Assembly: GCA_903878085.1 (NCBI GenBank)
Contig: CAIRGJ010000036.1
Location: forward strand, 62,001-126,000
DNA: 64,000 nt
Direction of reading: 5' to 3'
DNA from: an uncultured Hyphomicrobiales bacterium
GTDB taxonomy: Bacteria > Pseudomonadota > Alphaproteobacteria > Rhizobiales > Xanthobacteraceae
In this document: in pieces, positions 9,277 through 18,320 of the stretch
Position numbering within the stretch: position 1 is the first letter of the stretch
Layout: each line of letters opens with the position of its first letter
Position numbers and translations under genes: made by a program
The notes under the pieces: model-generated
Seen by the model: the letters and a program-made list of their open reading frames with translations, nothing else
What the model was told of the DNA's origin: nothing
Databases searched by the model: none

Positions 9277-10533
9277 TCAGTTTGCCCTCATAGCGCCGCG
9301 CGCCAGCCGGGGCGCAAAATACGTATCGACCGCCTGCGCCAGCGCCGCCGCGGTCTTGGCCTGCCAGGCCGTCGAGGTCAGCAGCTTGAGATCGTCTTTG
9401 GTCGACATATAGCCAAGCTCCACCAGCACCGACGGCACGTCCGGCGCGGTCAGAACCTTGAAGCCGGCCGACTTCATCGGGTTCTTGTGCAGCCGCGCCG
9501 TACTTTTGAGTTCGCCGACCAAAGTGCGGGCGAACTGACCCGAATAGGTCTTGGTCTCGCGCTGCGCCAGATCCACCAGTATGTTGGCGACGTCACCCGG
9601 CTCCGCGGTCAGATCGATGCCGGCGATGACGTCGGCCTTGTTCTCGGATTCGGCGAGGCGCGCCGCCTCGGCGTCGGAGGCATTTTCCGACAGCGTATAG
9701 ACCGTGGCGCCTTCGGCCTGCCCTTCGCCCTTCGGGATGGCGTCGGCATGGATCGAGACGAACAGCGCGGCGCCATGGGCGCGGGCAAACTTCACGCGCT
9801 CGGACAGCGCGATGAACGTGTCGTCGCTGCGCGTCATGGCGATCTGGTATTTGCCGGAGGCTTCGAGCCTGGCGCGCAAGGTCTGGGCGAACTGCAGCAC
9901 GACGTCTTTCTCGAGTTCGCCGCTCGCCGCTTTGGCGCCGTTGTCGATGCCGCCATGGCCCGGATCGAGCACGATCAGCGGCCGCGGATCGCCGGACGGT
10001 TTCGGCGCGATTTCGCTCGGCTTCACGGCCGGACTGCGCGGCGCCCGGGTTTCGAGCGAGGCCGCGCGGTTGAAGCTGTCGCTGTCAGTGGTGCTGAGAT
10101 CGACCACCAGCCGCGCCGGCTGATCGCCGGTGGCGTCGATCACGAAGGCCTTGTCGACCCGCACCGGCCCCTTGGTGTCGAGCACGATGCGCGAGCCGCC
10201 CTGCATGATCAGGCCGTAGCGGAATGCCTTGACCAGGCCGCGGGCCTGATCGGCCGCTTGGGGCGACAGCCGGAAGGCGATCTGCGGCAGGTCGACCACC
10301 ACGCGGTAGGGATTGGCCAGCGCAAAGGCGGTGACGTCGATCTTCTGGGTCAGGTCGACGACAAAGCGGGTCATCTTGTCGTCGCCGCCGACCCGGACGT
10401 CGGTCGCGGCCGGCAGCGATTCTGTCGTCGCGGCAGCCTGCGGCGGTAGCGCGCCGGTGCGGTCGGCGGCATGGACGGCCGTGCCGAGCAAACCGGCGGT
10501 GAGCGCGCTGACAATGGCAAAGCGGTGAAGCAT
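9277..10533 (-). CDS. amiC: N-acetylmuramoyl-L-alanine amidase with AMIN domain
   Basis: A periplasmic zinc amidase that removes stem peptides from peptidoglycan during cell separation. The 418-residue product has a Sec signal peptide ending near AVHAAD, an AMIN domain (about 40-150; VGGDDKMTRFVVDL) for septal or peptidoglycan targeting, a Pro-rich linker, and an Amidase_3 domain from about 185. Zinc ligands are visible as the His of DPGHGG, the Glu of GELEKD and the His of SIHADA, with the catalytic Glu in VLVELGYMS. It is divergent from rne. It is the first gene of an apparent amiC-mrcA-prfB run and functionally pairs with PBP1A. Confidence 0.95.
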   Translation of the reverse strand: MLHRFAIVSALTAGLLGTAVHAADRTGALPPQAAATTESLPAATDVRVGGDDKMTRFVVDLTQKIDVTAFALANPYRVVVDLPQIAFRLSPQAADQARGLVKAFRYGLIMQGGSRIVLDTKGPVRVDKAFVIDATGDQPARLVVDLSTTDSDSFNRAASLETRAPRSPAVKPSEIAPKPSGDPRPLIVLDPGHGGIDNGAKAASGELEKDVVLQFAQTLRARLEASGKYQIAMTRSDDTFIALSERVKFARAHGAALFVSIHADAIPKGEGQAEGATVYTLSENASDAEAARLAESENKADVIAGIDLTAEPGDVANILVDLAQRETKTYSGQFARTLVGELKSTARLHKNPMKSAGFKVLTAPDVPSVLVELGYMSTKDDLKLLTSTAWQAKTAAALAQAVDTYFAPRLARGAMRAN

Positions 10534-11120
10534 CGCGAATCCGACCCTTTCGCGGCTGTTTTACCCTATTAGCGGCTGCTTCGGTTAAGGGAACTTGAGC
10601 AATTCGGGTGTTCCCGGACCAAGTGTGGCCCGCTTACAAGCTTTCCTTGCCTTCAAGGGCTTAGAGCCGTATGTAGGGTTCTGCTGACGGTTAAAAGTTC
10701 CGGTTGTGCCGCGTTCGGGCCCCCGGCCCGCCGCTCCAGTGTCGCCCCCTCGAGGAAGCCGGGCGAACGGACGGCAGCCAAGCCGAAGCCCTTGTGAAGG
10801 ACATCCGGATCGACAGCGGCCACTCTGGCCGTCGTATTTACACCGTGAGCGACAGAAACCTCGGCGGCGCTGCTTTTAGCGCAGCCGCAGCGCTACGGGT
10901 CGCAATTTTATGCTGCCAAGTTTGCAGCAAAGGCAATACGAGGTCCAACGCTCCAGCGACGCAATCGCTACGGCGCGTTTTGCTATGGGCCCCGGCTGCC
11001 TTTCGCGTGAAAACGCGCCCCTTCCCTTCAACACCCATCAGGCCACCGCCTTATTGCGTCGCCTTGCGCCGTCAGAGACGCGCGAGAACGCTAGGTCGTC
11101 CGCCTCAGTGAGACTTTACA
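10534..11120. other. Intergenic region between amiC and rne (rne leader)
   Basis: These 587 bp separate divergent amiC and rne. Open frames in it (for example from 10704) overlap one another, have no good ribosome-binding site and match nothing I recognise, so I treat it as non-coding. Small hairpins are visible: CGGGCC-3 nt-GGCCCG at 10716-10730 and TGCTGC-7 nt-GCAGCA at 10911-10929. A long structured 5' leader is expected for rne, because RNase E is known in enterics to autoregulate through its own leader. No convincing promoter hexamers were found. Confidence 0.6.
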
Positions 11121-14100
11121 ATGGCCGACAAAATGCTGATCGACGCGACCCACCCGGAGGAGACCCGGGTGGTCGTTCTACGCGGCAACCGCGTCGAAGA
11201 ATTCGACTTCGAGTCCGCTAACCGCAAGCAGCTTCGCGGTAACATCTACCTCGCCAAGGTCACGCGCGTTGAGCCGTCGTTGCAGGCGGCCTTTATCGAT
11301 TACGGTGGCAACCGCCACGGCTTCCTGGCATTCTCGGAAATCCATCCCGATTATTATCAGATCCCGGTCGCCGACCGGCAGGCCCTGCTGGCGCAGGAAG
11401 AAAGCGATGCGCGCGACGCCGAGACCGAGGCCGACAACCGCGCCAGCGGCCGCCGCGGCGGCCGCAGCCGCCATCGCCGCTCCGGCGCCGATCGCCCGCG
11501 CGATGCGGTGCGCACCGAACCGTTCAACGGCGACGAACCGGCCCAACAGGAAGCTTTAGGCGACGCCGCCCAGATTCCGGCCAGCGAAGGCGTCATGGGT
11601 CAAGAGACCCAGAGCGACACGCAGCAAGAGACGCAACAAGCGACGCCGCACGAAGCCCAGCACGACACGCACGCAGGCGACGCCGGGCATGAGACCGCTG
11701 CCCAGATCGCCGACGCCGCGGCGCCGATCGCGACCGTCGAGCCAACAGCTGTAACAACGCAGGTTGAAGAGCAGGAAAAAGAAGACGCCCGTGACGAAGC
11801 CCGCGAGGCCTATGAGGCCCCCGCCGGTGACATCGAAATGCCGGTGCAGCCGGAAGGCGGCGAATACCACGCCGAAACCGGCGACCATCTCGCCCCCGAC
11901 GCGCAGACCGGCACCGAGAACCACGCCATCGAGCCGCGTTCGGACGAAGATCAGAACGGCGCCGATCACGGCGACGACAACCACGAACATGAAGACGAGC
12001 ATGTGGAATCGGTCGGCGGCGCCGACGCGCTTGAAGAAGCGCAAGAGCGCGCGCCGCGCTTTCGCCGCAACTACAAGATTCAGGAAGTCATCAAGCGCCG
12101 CCAGGTCATGCTGGTACAGGTGGTCAAGGAAGAGCGCGGTTCCAAGGGCGCGGCGCTGACGACCTACTTGTCGCTTGCGGGACGTTATTCGGTGCTGATG
12201 CCCAACACTGCGCGCGGCGGCGGCATCTCGCGCAAGATTTCTTCGGGCGAGGATCGCTCGCGTCTCAAAGAAATCATGCAGGAGCTCGAAGTGCCGGAAG
12301 GCATGGGCGTGATCCTGCGCACCGCCGGCGCCAGCCGCACCAAGCTCGAGGTCAAACGCGACTTCGAATATCTGCTGCGGCTGTGGGAGACCGTGCGCGA
12401 TCTGACGCTCAAGTCGATGGCGCCGAAGCTGGTCTACGAGGAAGGCTCGCTGACCAAGCGCTCGATCCGCGATCTCTACTCCAAGGAAATCGACGAGATC
12501 ATCGTCTCCGGCGAGGAAGGCTACAAGGAAGCGCGCGAGTTCATGCGCATGCTGATGCCGAGCCACGCCAAGAACGTCAAACTCTACAATGACGGCACGC
12601 CGCTGTTCACGCGCTGGGGCATCGAGAGCCAACTCGACGCCATGTTCTCGCCGACGGTGCAACTGCGCTCGGGCGGCTATATCGTCATCAACCAGACCGA
12701 AGCGCTGGTCGCCATCGACGTCAACTCAGGGCGTGCGACGCGCGAGCATCACATCGAGGACACCGCGCTCAAGACCAATTGCGAGGCGGCCGACGAAGTC
12801 GCCCGGCAATTGCGTCTGCGCGATCTCGCCGGTCTGATCGTGATCGACTTCATCGACATGGACGAAGGCCGCAACAACCGCACGGTCGAACGGCGGATGA
12901 AGGACGCGCTCAAGCATGACCGCGCCCGCATCCAGGTCGGCCGCATCTCGCATTTCGGCCTCTTGGAAATGTCGCGTCAACGCATCCGCACCTCGGTGCT
13001 GGAAAGCTCGACCGAAAAATGCCCGGTGTGCGGCGGCTCAGGCCACGTGCGTTCGGTTTCTTCCGTCGCGCTGCAGTTGCTACGCGCCATCGAGGAAATG
13101 CTGAACAAGGGCGCCACGCACAATCTGATCGTGCGCACCCGCTCGGAGGTTGCGCTCTATGTGCTCAACCACAAGCGCGGCCATCTGCGCGCGCTGGAAG
13201 AGCGATTCCGCATCACCATCACCATCACCGCCGACCCGACGGTGAGCGCGCAAATCTCCTACACCGTCGACCGCGGCGAGCAGGTGCACACCGCCGAGGC
13301 CGCCAAGGCGCTGGCGGCGTCGCAACCGGCGATGATTTCGACGCTCGGCGAGGAAGAAGATATTCTCGACGCCGCGGCCGAAGAAGAAGCCGAGGATGAA
13401 GACATTGAGGCCGAGGCCGGCTTGGAAGCCGAAGAAGAGACCTTCGGGCATGAGGCCGGACACATCGAGCAGGTCGATGCCGGTGCGCCGGAAGCGGACG
13501 GTGAACGCCAGGAACGCGGTGGCGGCGAACGCGGTCCGCGCGTCGAAGGCGAACGCGACGGCGGCCGCAGGCGGCGCCGGCGTGGCCGCGGACGCGGCCG
13601 CAGCGGCGAGCCGCGCGAGGGCGGTCAGCGGGAAGGTATGCCGCGTGAAGGCAATCGCGATAATTTGCCGCGCGAGGGCGCTCAGCAGTTCACCCACGAC
13701 ACCGTCGCCGAGCATGCCATTGCGCATGAAGATCACAATGACGGCCCGCTCGATGCCGAAGGCAACCTGCCGCAGCGCCAGGAAGGCGCGCCGGTTACTG
13801 GCGAAGGCGCCGAGGATATTCGCCGCCGCCGCCGCCGTGGCCGCCGTGGCGGACGCCGCAACAAACATCGCAACGGCGATGCGCCGCTCAATGCCAACGA
13901 GAACGGCCAGGGTCGCGAAGATTTCGCGCCGGAGCGCCAGCACGGCGCTGCGGATTTCCCGCCGGTCAGCGACGAAGATGCCTCCGGCATCGCGCCGCCG
14001 TTCGAACGGCCGATGAGCCCACCGCCGGAAGCCGCGCCTTACGCGCCCGCACCGGAACCGGCACCCGCTTCGGCTGAGGCAACGCCGCAAGAAGCTCCAC

Positions 14101-14261
14101 GCCGCCGCTCGACCATCCGCGAACCGGCGCCGATCGGCGCCAGCGCGCCGGTGGCTCCCGCGCCGGTCACCCCGCCACCGACGCCGGTGGTTTCAAGCAC
14201 CGCGCCCGAAACCGCCGCGCCCAAGCGCGGCTGGTGGGGCAAGCGCCTGCTCGGCGACTGA
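11121..14261 (+). CDS. rne: Ribonuclease E with acidic insert in the S1 domain
   Basis: The main endoribonuclease of mRNA decay and rRNA/tRNA processing and the scaffold of the degradosome (1046 residues). The S1 domain begins normally (residues 35-95, GNIYLAKVTRVEPSLQAAFIDYGG) but is split by an acidic, low-complexity insert at about 95-310 before resuming at NYKIQEVIKRRQ, as is typical of alphaproteobacterial RNase E. The DNase-like catalytic domain has its metal-binding aspartates in AIDVNSG (D533) and VIDFIDM (D576). The Zn-link CPVC is at 634-637. The C-terminal third is disordered and alternates acidic and Arg-rich blocks, presumably for RNA and partner binding. The start codon follows a weak ribosome-binding site. 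Confidence 0.96.
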   Translation: MADKMLIDATHPEETRVVVLRGNRVEEFDFESANRKQLRGNIYLAKVTRVEPSLQAAFIDYGGNRHGFLAFSEIHPDYYQIPVADRQALLAQEESDARDAETEADNRASGRRGGRSRHRRSGADRPRDAVRTEPFNGDEPAQQEALGDAAQIPASEGVMGQETQSDTQQETQQATPHEAQHDTHAGDAGHETAAQIADAAAPIATVEPTAVTTQVEEQEKEDARDEAREAYEAPAGDIEMPVQPEGGEYHAETGDHLAPDAQTGTENHAIEPRSDEDQNGADHGDDNHEHEDEHVESVGGADALEEAQERAPRFRRNYKIQEVIKRRQVMLVQVVKEERGSKGAALTTYLSLAGRYSVLMPNTARGGGISRKISSGEDRSRLKEIMQELEVPEGMGVILRTAGASRTKLEVKRDFEYLLRLWETVRDLTLKSMAPKLVYEEGSLTKRSIRDLYSKEIDEIIVSGEEGYKEAREFMRMLMPSHAKNVKLYNDGTPLFTRWGIESQLDAMFSPTVQLRSGGYIVINQTEALVAIDVNSGRATREHHIEDTALKTNCEAADEVARQLRLRDLAGLIVIDFIDMDEGRNNRTVERRMKDALKHDRARIQVGRISHFGLLEMSRQRIRTSVLESSTEKCPVCGGSGHVRSVSSVALQLLRAIEEMLNKGATHNLIVRTRSEVALYVLNHKRGHLRALEERFRITITITADPTVSAQISYTVDRGEQVHTAEAAKALAASQPAMISTLGEEEDILDAAAEEEAEDEDIEAEAGLEAEEETFGHEAGHIEQVDAGAPEADGERQERGGGERGPRVEGERDGGRRRRRRGRGRGRSGEPREGGQREGMPREGNRDNLPREGAQQFTHDTVAEHAIAHEDHNDGPLDAEGNLPQRQEGAPVTGEGAEDIRRRRRRGRRGGRRNKHRNGDAPLNANENGQGREDFAPERQHGAADFPPVSDEDASGIAPPFERPMSPPPEAAPYAPAPEPAPASAEATPQEAPRRRSTIREPAPIGASAPVAPAPVTPPPTPVVSSTAPETAAPKRGWWGKRLLGD

Positions 14262-14268
14262 GGCCACG

Positions 14269-16323
14269 ATGCAGTCAGCCTGGGTCGAGCGCGACGCAAA
14301 GGACGCGGTCGATCATTACGGCAAAGCCGGCATCGCCGCCGACTTGGCGCTGCGAGTCTATTCGACGCGTCTGCTCGGCCGCGATCCCAGACTGGTGCTG
14401 CACGGCGGCGGCAACACCTCCGTCAAGCTGACGGCGCATGAGTTGACCGGCGCGCCAGTGCCGGCGCTGCACATCAAGGGCTCCGGCTGGGACATGGGCG
14501 CGATCGAGCCGGCCGGCATGCCGGCGGTGCGGCTCGACCCGTTGCTGACCATGCGGGCGCGCGAGGCGCTCTCCGACGACGACATGGCGCGCGTGCTGCG
14601 CTCGACGCTGCTCGACCCGCAGGCGCCCTCGCCGTCGGTCGAAACGCTGCTGCATGCTTTCGTGCCGGCGAAATTCGTCGACCACACCCACGCCACCGCG
14701 GTACTGTCTTTGATCGATCAGCCGAACGCCGCGCAACTGTGCACGGAGGCTTACGGCGAGCGGCTCGGCTTTGTGCCTTACATCATGCCCGGCTTCGCAC
14801 TGGCGAAAACGGCGGCGGACGCCTTCGACAAGAATCCAAAGGTCGAAGGGCTGATCCTCGACAAGCACGGCATCTTTACCTTCGGCGCCACGGCGCGCGA
14901 AGCTTATGAGCGCATGATCGAGCTGGTGACGCTGGCCGAGCAGCGCGTCGCCAAAGGCACTAAGACGTTCAGTGCTGCGGCGCAGCCGCAGCAGATCGCG
15001 TCCGTCACCGATGTCGCGCCGATTGTGCGCGGCGCTTGCACGCTTAAGGACTTCAGCGGCGAAGGCGCCCACAAGCGGCTGATCCTGGAATTCCGCACCG
15101 GCGACGCCATCCTCACTTACGTCAACGGCAAGGACCTCGCGCGCACCGCCAAAGCCGGCGTGCTGACGCCCGACCACGCCATTCGCACCAAATCCTGGCC
15201 GCTGATCGTGGCGGCCCCCGAGGCCGGCAAGCTCGACGCCTTCAAGACCGCCGCGCACCGGGCTGCGCAGCAGTTCGTCGCCGATTACAAAGTGTATTTC
15301 GAGCGCAACAAGTCACGCGCACCGGCGGCCAAGATGCACGATCCGCTGCCGCGCGTGGTGCTGGTGCCCGGCCTCGGCCTGTTCGGACTCGGCAACACGG
15401 CGAAAGACGCCCGCATCGCCGCCGACATCGCCGAGGCGGCTATCGAGGGCATCACCGGCGCTGAAGCGATCGGCACCTTCACGTCCATCACTGAAGCCGA
15501 CATGTTCGACATGGAATATTGGTCGCTGGAACTGGCCAAGCTCGGCGCGCGTAAGGCGCTGCCACTGGAAGGTCAGGTCGCGATGATCACCGGCGGCGGC
15601 GGCGCCATTGGTGCGGCGACCGCGAAATTGTTTGCCGCGGCGGGCGCCGAAGTCGCCCTGCTCGACCGCGACGCCAAGGCGGCGGCAGAAAAGGCCAAAG
15701 CCATCGGCGGCACGGCCATTGCCGTCCCATGCGACGTCACCGATGCCGCGTCAGTGCGCCCCGCGTTCGACCAAGTCGTCGCCACGTTCGGCGGCGTCGA
15801 TATCGTGGTCTCGAACGCCGGCGCCGCCTGGCAAGGCAAGATCGGCGAAGTCGACGAAGCGATCCTGCGCGAAAGCTTCGAACTGAATTTCTTCGGCCAT
15901 CAGAAGGTGGCGCAGGCCGCGGTCAAGATCATGCTCGCCCAAAGCGCCGGCGGCTGTTTGCTGTTCAACGTGTCGAAACAGGCGGTGAATCCGGGCGCGA
16001 ATTTCGGCCCCTATGGCCTGCCAAAGGCGGCACTGCTGTTCCTGGTGCGCCAGTACGCGCTCGATTACGGCGCCGACGGCATCCGCGCCAATGCGGTCAA
16101 CGCCGACCGCATCCGCTCCGGCCTGCTCACCGACGATTTCATCAAAGAGCGGTCGAAGGCGCGCGGCCTGTCCGAGCAGGATTACATGACCGGCAACCTG
16201 CTGGCGCGCGAGGTCACCGCGCAGGATGTGGCCCAGGCTTTCCTCGCCCAGGCGGTGGCGCTGAAAACCACCGCCAACGTCACCACGGTGGATGGCGGCA
16301 ATATCGCGGCGGCCTTGCGCTAG
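14269..16323 (+). CDS. Bifunctional class II aldolase / short-chain dehydrogenase (RhaD-type)
   Basis: A 684-residue fusion. The N-terminal half (about 1-400) is a class II aldolase/adducin domain with HGGGNTSVK and the metal-binding DHTHATAVL. The C-terminal half (about 430-684) is a short-chain dehydrogenase with the nucleotide-binding TGGGGAIG, the SNAG motif and the YxxxK pair in YGLPK. Fusions of this kind act in rhamnose or other deoxy-sugar breakdown: the aldolase splits the sugar (phosphate) and the dehydrogenase oxidises lactaldehyde. No kinase, isomerase or transporter of such a pathway is adjacent, so the substrate is unknown. It starts only 7 bp after rne, suggesting shared transcription. 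Confidence 0.92.
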   Translation: MQSAWVERDAKDAVDHYGKAGIAADLALRVYSTRLLGRDPRLVLHGGGNTSVKLTAHELTGAPVPALHIKGSGWDMGAIEPAGMPAVRLDPLLTMRAREALSDDDMARVLRSTLLDPQAPSPSVETLLHAFVPAKFVDHTHATAVLSLIDQPNAAQLCTEAYGERLGFVPYIMPGFALAKTAADAFDKNPKVEGLILDKHGIFTFGATAREAYERMIELVTLAEQRVAKGTKTFSAAAQPQQIASVTDVAPIVRGACTLKDFSGEGAHKRLILEFRTGDAILTYVNGKDLARTAKAGVLTPDHAIRTKSWPLIVAAPEAGKLDAFKTAAHRAAQQFVADYKVYFERNKSRAPAAKMHDPLPRVVLVPGLGLFGLGNTAKDARIAADIAEAAIEGITGAEAIGTFTSITEADMFDMEYWSLELAKLGARKALPLEGQVAMITGGGGAIGAATAKLFAAAGAEVALLDRDAKAAAEKAKAIGGTAIAVPCDVTDAASVRPAFDQVVATFGGVDIVVSNAGAAWQGKIGEVDEAILRESFELNFFGHQKVAQAAVKIMLAQSAGGCLLFNVSKQAVNPGANFGPYGLPKAALLFLVRQYALDYGADGIRANAVNADRIRSGLLTDDFIKERSKARGLSEQDYMTGNLLAREVTAQDVAQAFLAQAVALKTTANVTTVDGGNIAAALR

Positions 16324-16385
16324 GTCATACCCGCCCGCTCAAAGCGTGCTAAATATAATTGTATGTTTCGCCCCTTAGAGGAGCC

Positions 16386-16646
16386 ATGCCGATGCACCGG
16401 ACCCTGATCGCCAAGAGCTTGACTGCCATGAGCCTGCTGCCGCTCCTGCTGGCAGCGACGCCGGCATCGGCGGTCACCAAGGAAGAGAAGCTGGCAACCT
16501 GCACTTTCGGTGCCGACGACGCCAAGCTCGAAGGCGCCAAGCGCAAGACCTTCATGACCAAGTGCATGTCGAACCGCGACGACAAGCGCGGCCCGGCGAT
16601 GAAGCCTTCCAACGAGATGGCACCGGGCGTCGACAAGAAGGGCTGA
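16386..16646 (+). CDS. PsiF repeat family secreted protein
   Basis: A small (86-residue) exported protein. The N-terminus is a clear signal peptide ending in ATPASA. The mature part contains one PsiF-type unit with paired cysteines (KLATCTFGADDAKLEGAKR and FMTKCMSNR). PsiF is phosphate-starvation-inducible in E. coli, where two repeats are present; its function is unknown. The frame is open back to 16359, but the ATG at 16386 has an AGAGGAG ribosome-binding site at the right distance. The gene ends 3 bp before the stop of the convergent HtrA-like protease. Confidence 0.85.
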   Translation: MPMHRTLIAKSLTAMSLLPLLLAATPASAVTKEEKLATCTFGADDAKLEGAKRKTFMTKCMSNRDDKRGPAMKPSNEMAPGVDKKG

Positions 16647-16649
16647 GGC

Positions 16650-17696
16650 TTACGCCGCCTTCGCGGTGGGCCGCTCCAGCGGCACCACCGTAAGGCTGCG
16701 TAGCGTGCCTCGCCGCAGCACGTCGATCGTAATGGCACGGCCGATCCGCTCGTTGTTGAGCAGCCGGATCAAGTCGTCGACGCCGGTGATGGCTTGGCCG
16801 TCAACCCGCACGATGGTGTCGAGCGACATCAGCCCGGCCTTCGCCGCCGGCCCGTTCGGCTCCAGCGCCGTCACCATCGCACCCGAGACATTGTCGATGC
16901 TGGCATTGCGGGCGTGGCGGCGCGGCACCGCCGCGGTCTGCCCGGAGACGCCGATATAGCCGCGGCGCACGCGGCCGTGCTGGATCAACTCGCTCAGCAC
17001 AAACTGCGCGGTGTTCGAGGCGACCGCAAAGCAAATGCCCTGCGCGCCCATGATCACCGCGGTGTTGATGCCGATCACCTCGCCACGTGACGACACCAGC
17101 GGCCCACCGGAATTGCCGGGATTGAGCGCCGCATCGGTCTGGATCACGTCCTCGATCAGCCGACCATTCTTGGCGCGCAGGCTCCGCCCAAGCGCCGAAA
17201 TCACGCCGGCTGTCACAGTCGACTCGAAGCCGAGCGGATTGCCGATGGCGACGACCAATTGGCCGCGCTTGAGCCTCTTGGAATCGCCGAGCGCCGCGTG
17301 CGGCAGGTCGCGGGCCGAGCCGGCGCGCAGCAGCGCCAGGTCGGTGTCTGGATCGACGCCGAGCACGCGCGCTTCCATGACGCGGCCTTCGCTGTCGCGC
17401 AGATGGATTTGCCCAGCGCCTTCGACGACGTGGCAGTTGGTCAGCACCAGCCCGTCCGGCGCGATGACGACGCCGGAGCCGACGCCGCCACCCTGGCTCC
17501 CACCGTGCCCGCCACTTTGGTGGCCCTTGCCGCCCCGCGTTTCGACGCCCAGCACCGCCGGGCCGACCGCGTCGGCCACGGACGTCACGGCATGGGAATA
17601 GGCGTCGAGGATTTCGGTGTCGGGCGCCAACAGCACCGTATTCGGCGCGGAACGGCCATCATCCTCATGGTGTGGATTTGATGTGAAGTCGAGCAT
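16650..17696 (-). CDS. HtrA/DegP-like S1C serine protease with one PDZ domain, no obvious signal peptide
   Basis: A 348-residue trypsin-like protease. The triad is H89 (TNCHV), D119 (DPDTDLALL) and S196 (NPGNSGGP). One PDZ domain follows at about 250-340 (GAMVTALEPNGPAAKAGL). A His/Gly-rich loop (KGHQSGGHGGSQGGG) precedes the protease core. HtrA proteins normally act in the periplasm, but this N-terminus (MLDFTSNPHHEDDGRSAP) lacks a hydrophobic stretch, so it may be cytoplasmic. The frame is open upstream to 18140, but that would overlap the divergent ferritin gene entirely, so the ATG at 17696 was chosen. It shares a 108-bp divergent region with the EncFtn gene. Confidence 0.9.
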   Translation of the reverse strand: MLDFTSNPHHEDDGRSAPNTVLLAPDTEILDAYSHAVTSVADAVGPAVLGVETRGGKGHQSGGHGGSQGGGVGSGVVIAPDGLVLTNCHVVEGAGQIHLRDSEGRVMEARVLGVDPDTDLALLRAGSARDLPHAALGDSKRLKRGQLVVAIGNPLGFESTVTAGVISALGRSLRAKNGRLIEDVIQTDAALNPGNSGGPLVSSRGEVIGINTAVIMGAQGICFAVASNTAQFVLSELIQHGRVRRGYIGVSGQTAAVPRRHARNASIDNVSGAMVTALEPNGPAAKAGLMSLDTIVRVDGQAITGVDDLIRLLNNERIGRAITIDVLRRGTLRSLTVVPLERPTAKAA

Positions 17697-17804
17697 GGAG
17701 CGTGGATGTAGGTGCGCGCGGGCAAAATGGAAGGGAACCCGGAACCCTCTTTGGAACTTATCCGCGGGCGACCGGCCACAGTTCCAAACAGGAAAGCGAA
17801 AACC

Positions 17805-18119
17805 ATGGGTTTCGATCAATATCACGAGCCGCCCGACGAATTGTCCCAGAAGACGCGCACCTTCGCGCGCATGTGCACCTCCTTGATCGAGGAAGCCGAA
17901 GCCATCGGCTGGTACGAGCAGCGCATTTCGCTGGAAAAGGACCCGCAAGCGAAGGCGATCATGAAGAATGCCCAGAAGGAAGAGTTCAAGCACTTCGGCA
18001 TGGATCTTGAATTCCTGCTGCGCCGCAAGCCTGAATGGCGCACCGAACTCAAGCGAATCCTGTTCACCAAAGGCGATATTGTCGAGGCCGGCGAAGCCGC
18101 CGAAAAGGCCGTCGACTGA
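17805..18119 (+). CDS. EncFtn-like (encapsulated) ferritin, orphan
   Basis: A short (104-residue) ferritin-like protein of the type normally packed inside encapsulin shells, where it oxidises Fe(II). Comparing it from memory with Rhodospirillum rubrum EncFtn, the ferroxidase-site residues line up: E30 and E32 with WY at 36-37 (EEAEAIGWYEQR), and E60/H63 (QKEEFKHF), followed by the shared tail RRKPEWRTELKRILFT. These proteins form two-helix antiparallel dimers that assemble into rings. The C-terminus (GEAAEKAVD) lacks a recognisable LTVGSLR-type encapsulin targeting peptide, and no encapsulin gene is in the window. The ATG at 17805 has an AGGAAAG ribosome-binding site. A strong terminator follows. 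Confidence 0.85.
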   Translation: MGFDQYHEPPDELSQKTRTFARMCTSLIEEAEAIGWYEQRISLEKDPQAKAIMKNAQKEEFKHFGMDLEFLLRRKPEWRTELKRILFTKGDIVEAGEAAEKAVD

Positions 18120-18144
18120 ATTCGACAATTGACCGCACATAAAA

Positions 18145-18189
18145 ATAGGCCGCCGCGTCCATCATGACCGGCGGCCTATTATAATTTTT
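18145..18189. terminator. Bidirectional intrinsic terminator after EncFtn
   Basis: A perfect 11-bp stem, ATAGGCCGCCG (18145-18155) and CGGCGGCCTAT (18169-18179), with a 13-nt loop is followed by TATAATTTTT on the plus strand. It is preceded by AAAA, which gives a U-tract on the minus strand. It can end both the ferritin transcript and the small minus-strand gene at 18205-18291. Confidence 0.92.
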
Positions 18190-18204
18190 CGCCAGTGTTC
18201 CGTC

Positions 18205-18291
18205 TTAGTGATGCATGAACAACGCCAGGATCAGAATGATCGGCAGCGGCACGCCCAACAGCCACAACAGTGCGCCTCGTCCAAAGCCCAT
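18205..18291 (-). CDS. Very small membrane protein (28 residues)
   Basis: Start ATG at 18291 with an excellent ribosome-binding site (GGAGGCTGTT-ATG) and stop at 18205. The product, MGFGRGALLWLLGVPLP followed by IILILALFMHH, is essentially one transmembrane helix. Its core LLGVPLPIILIL resembles that of the 24-residue protein encoded at 19429 (LLGLPISLIIIL). A GGAAC-N16-GGTT promoter lies 30-54 bp upstream, and the bidirectional terminator lies just downstream, so this is a complete monocistronic unit. The function is unknown; placement under a stress-type promoter suggests a role in membrane stress. Confidence 0.75.
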   Translation of the reverse strand: MGFGRGALLWLLGVPLPIILILALFMHH

Positions 18292-18320
18292 AACAGCCTC
18301 CACATTGATGATGGGTTGAG

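Noticed and set aside
10704-11111. 135-codon plus-strand frame in the rne leader
   Set aside because: No ribosome-binding site, no recognisable domain and overlapping competing frames; more likely leader RNA.
17738-17785. EcfG-type promoter between the HtrA and EncFtn genes
   Set aside because: Several GGAAC copies are present, but none has a CGTT/GGTT at 16-17 nt on either strand.
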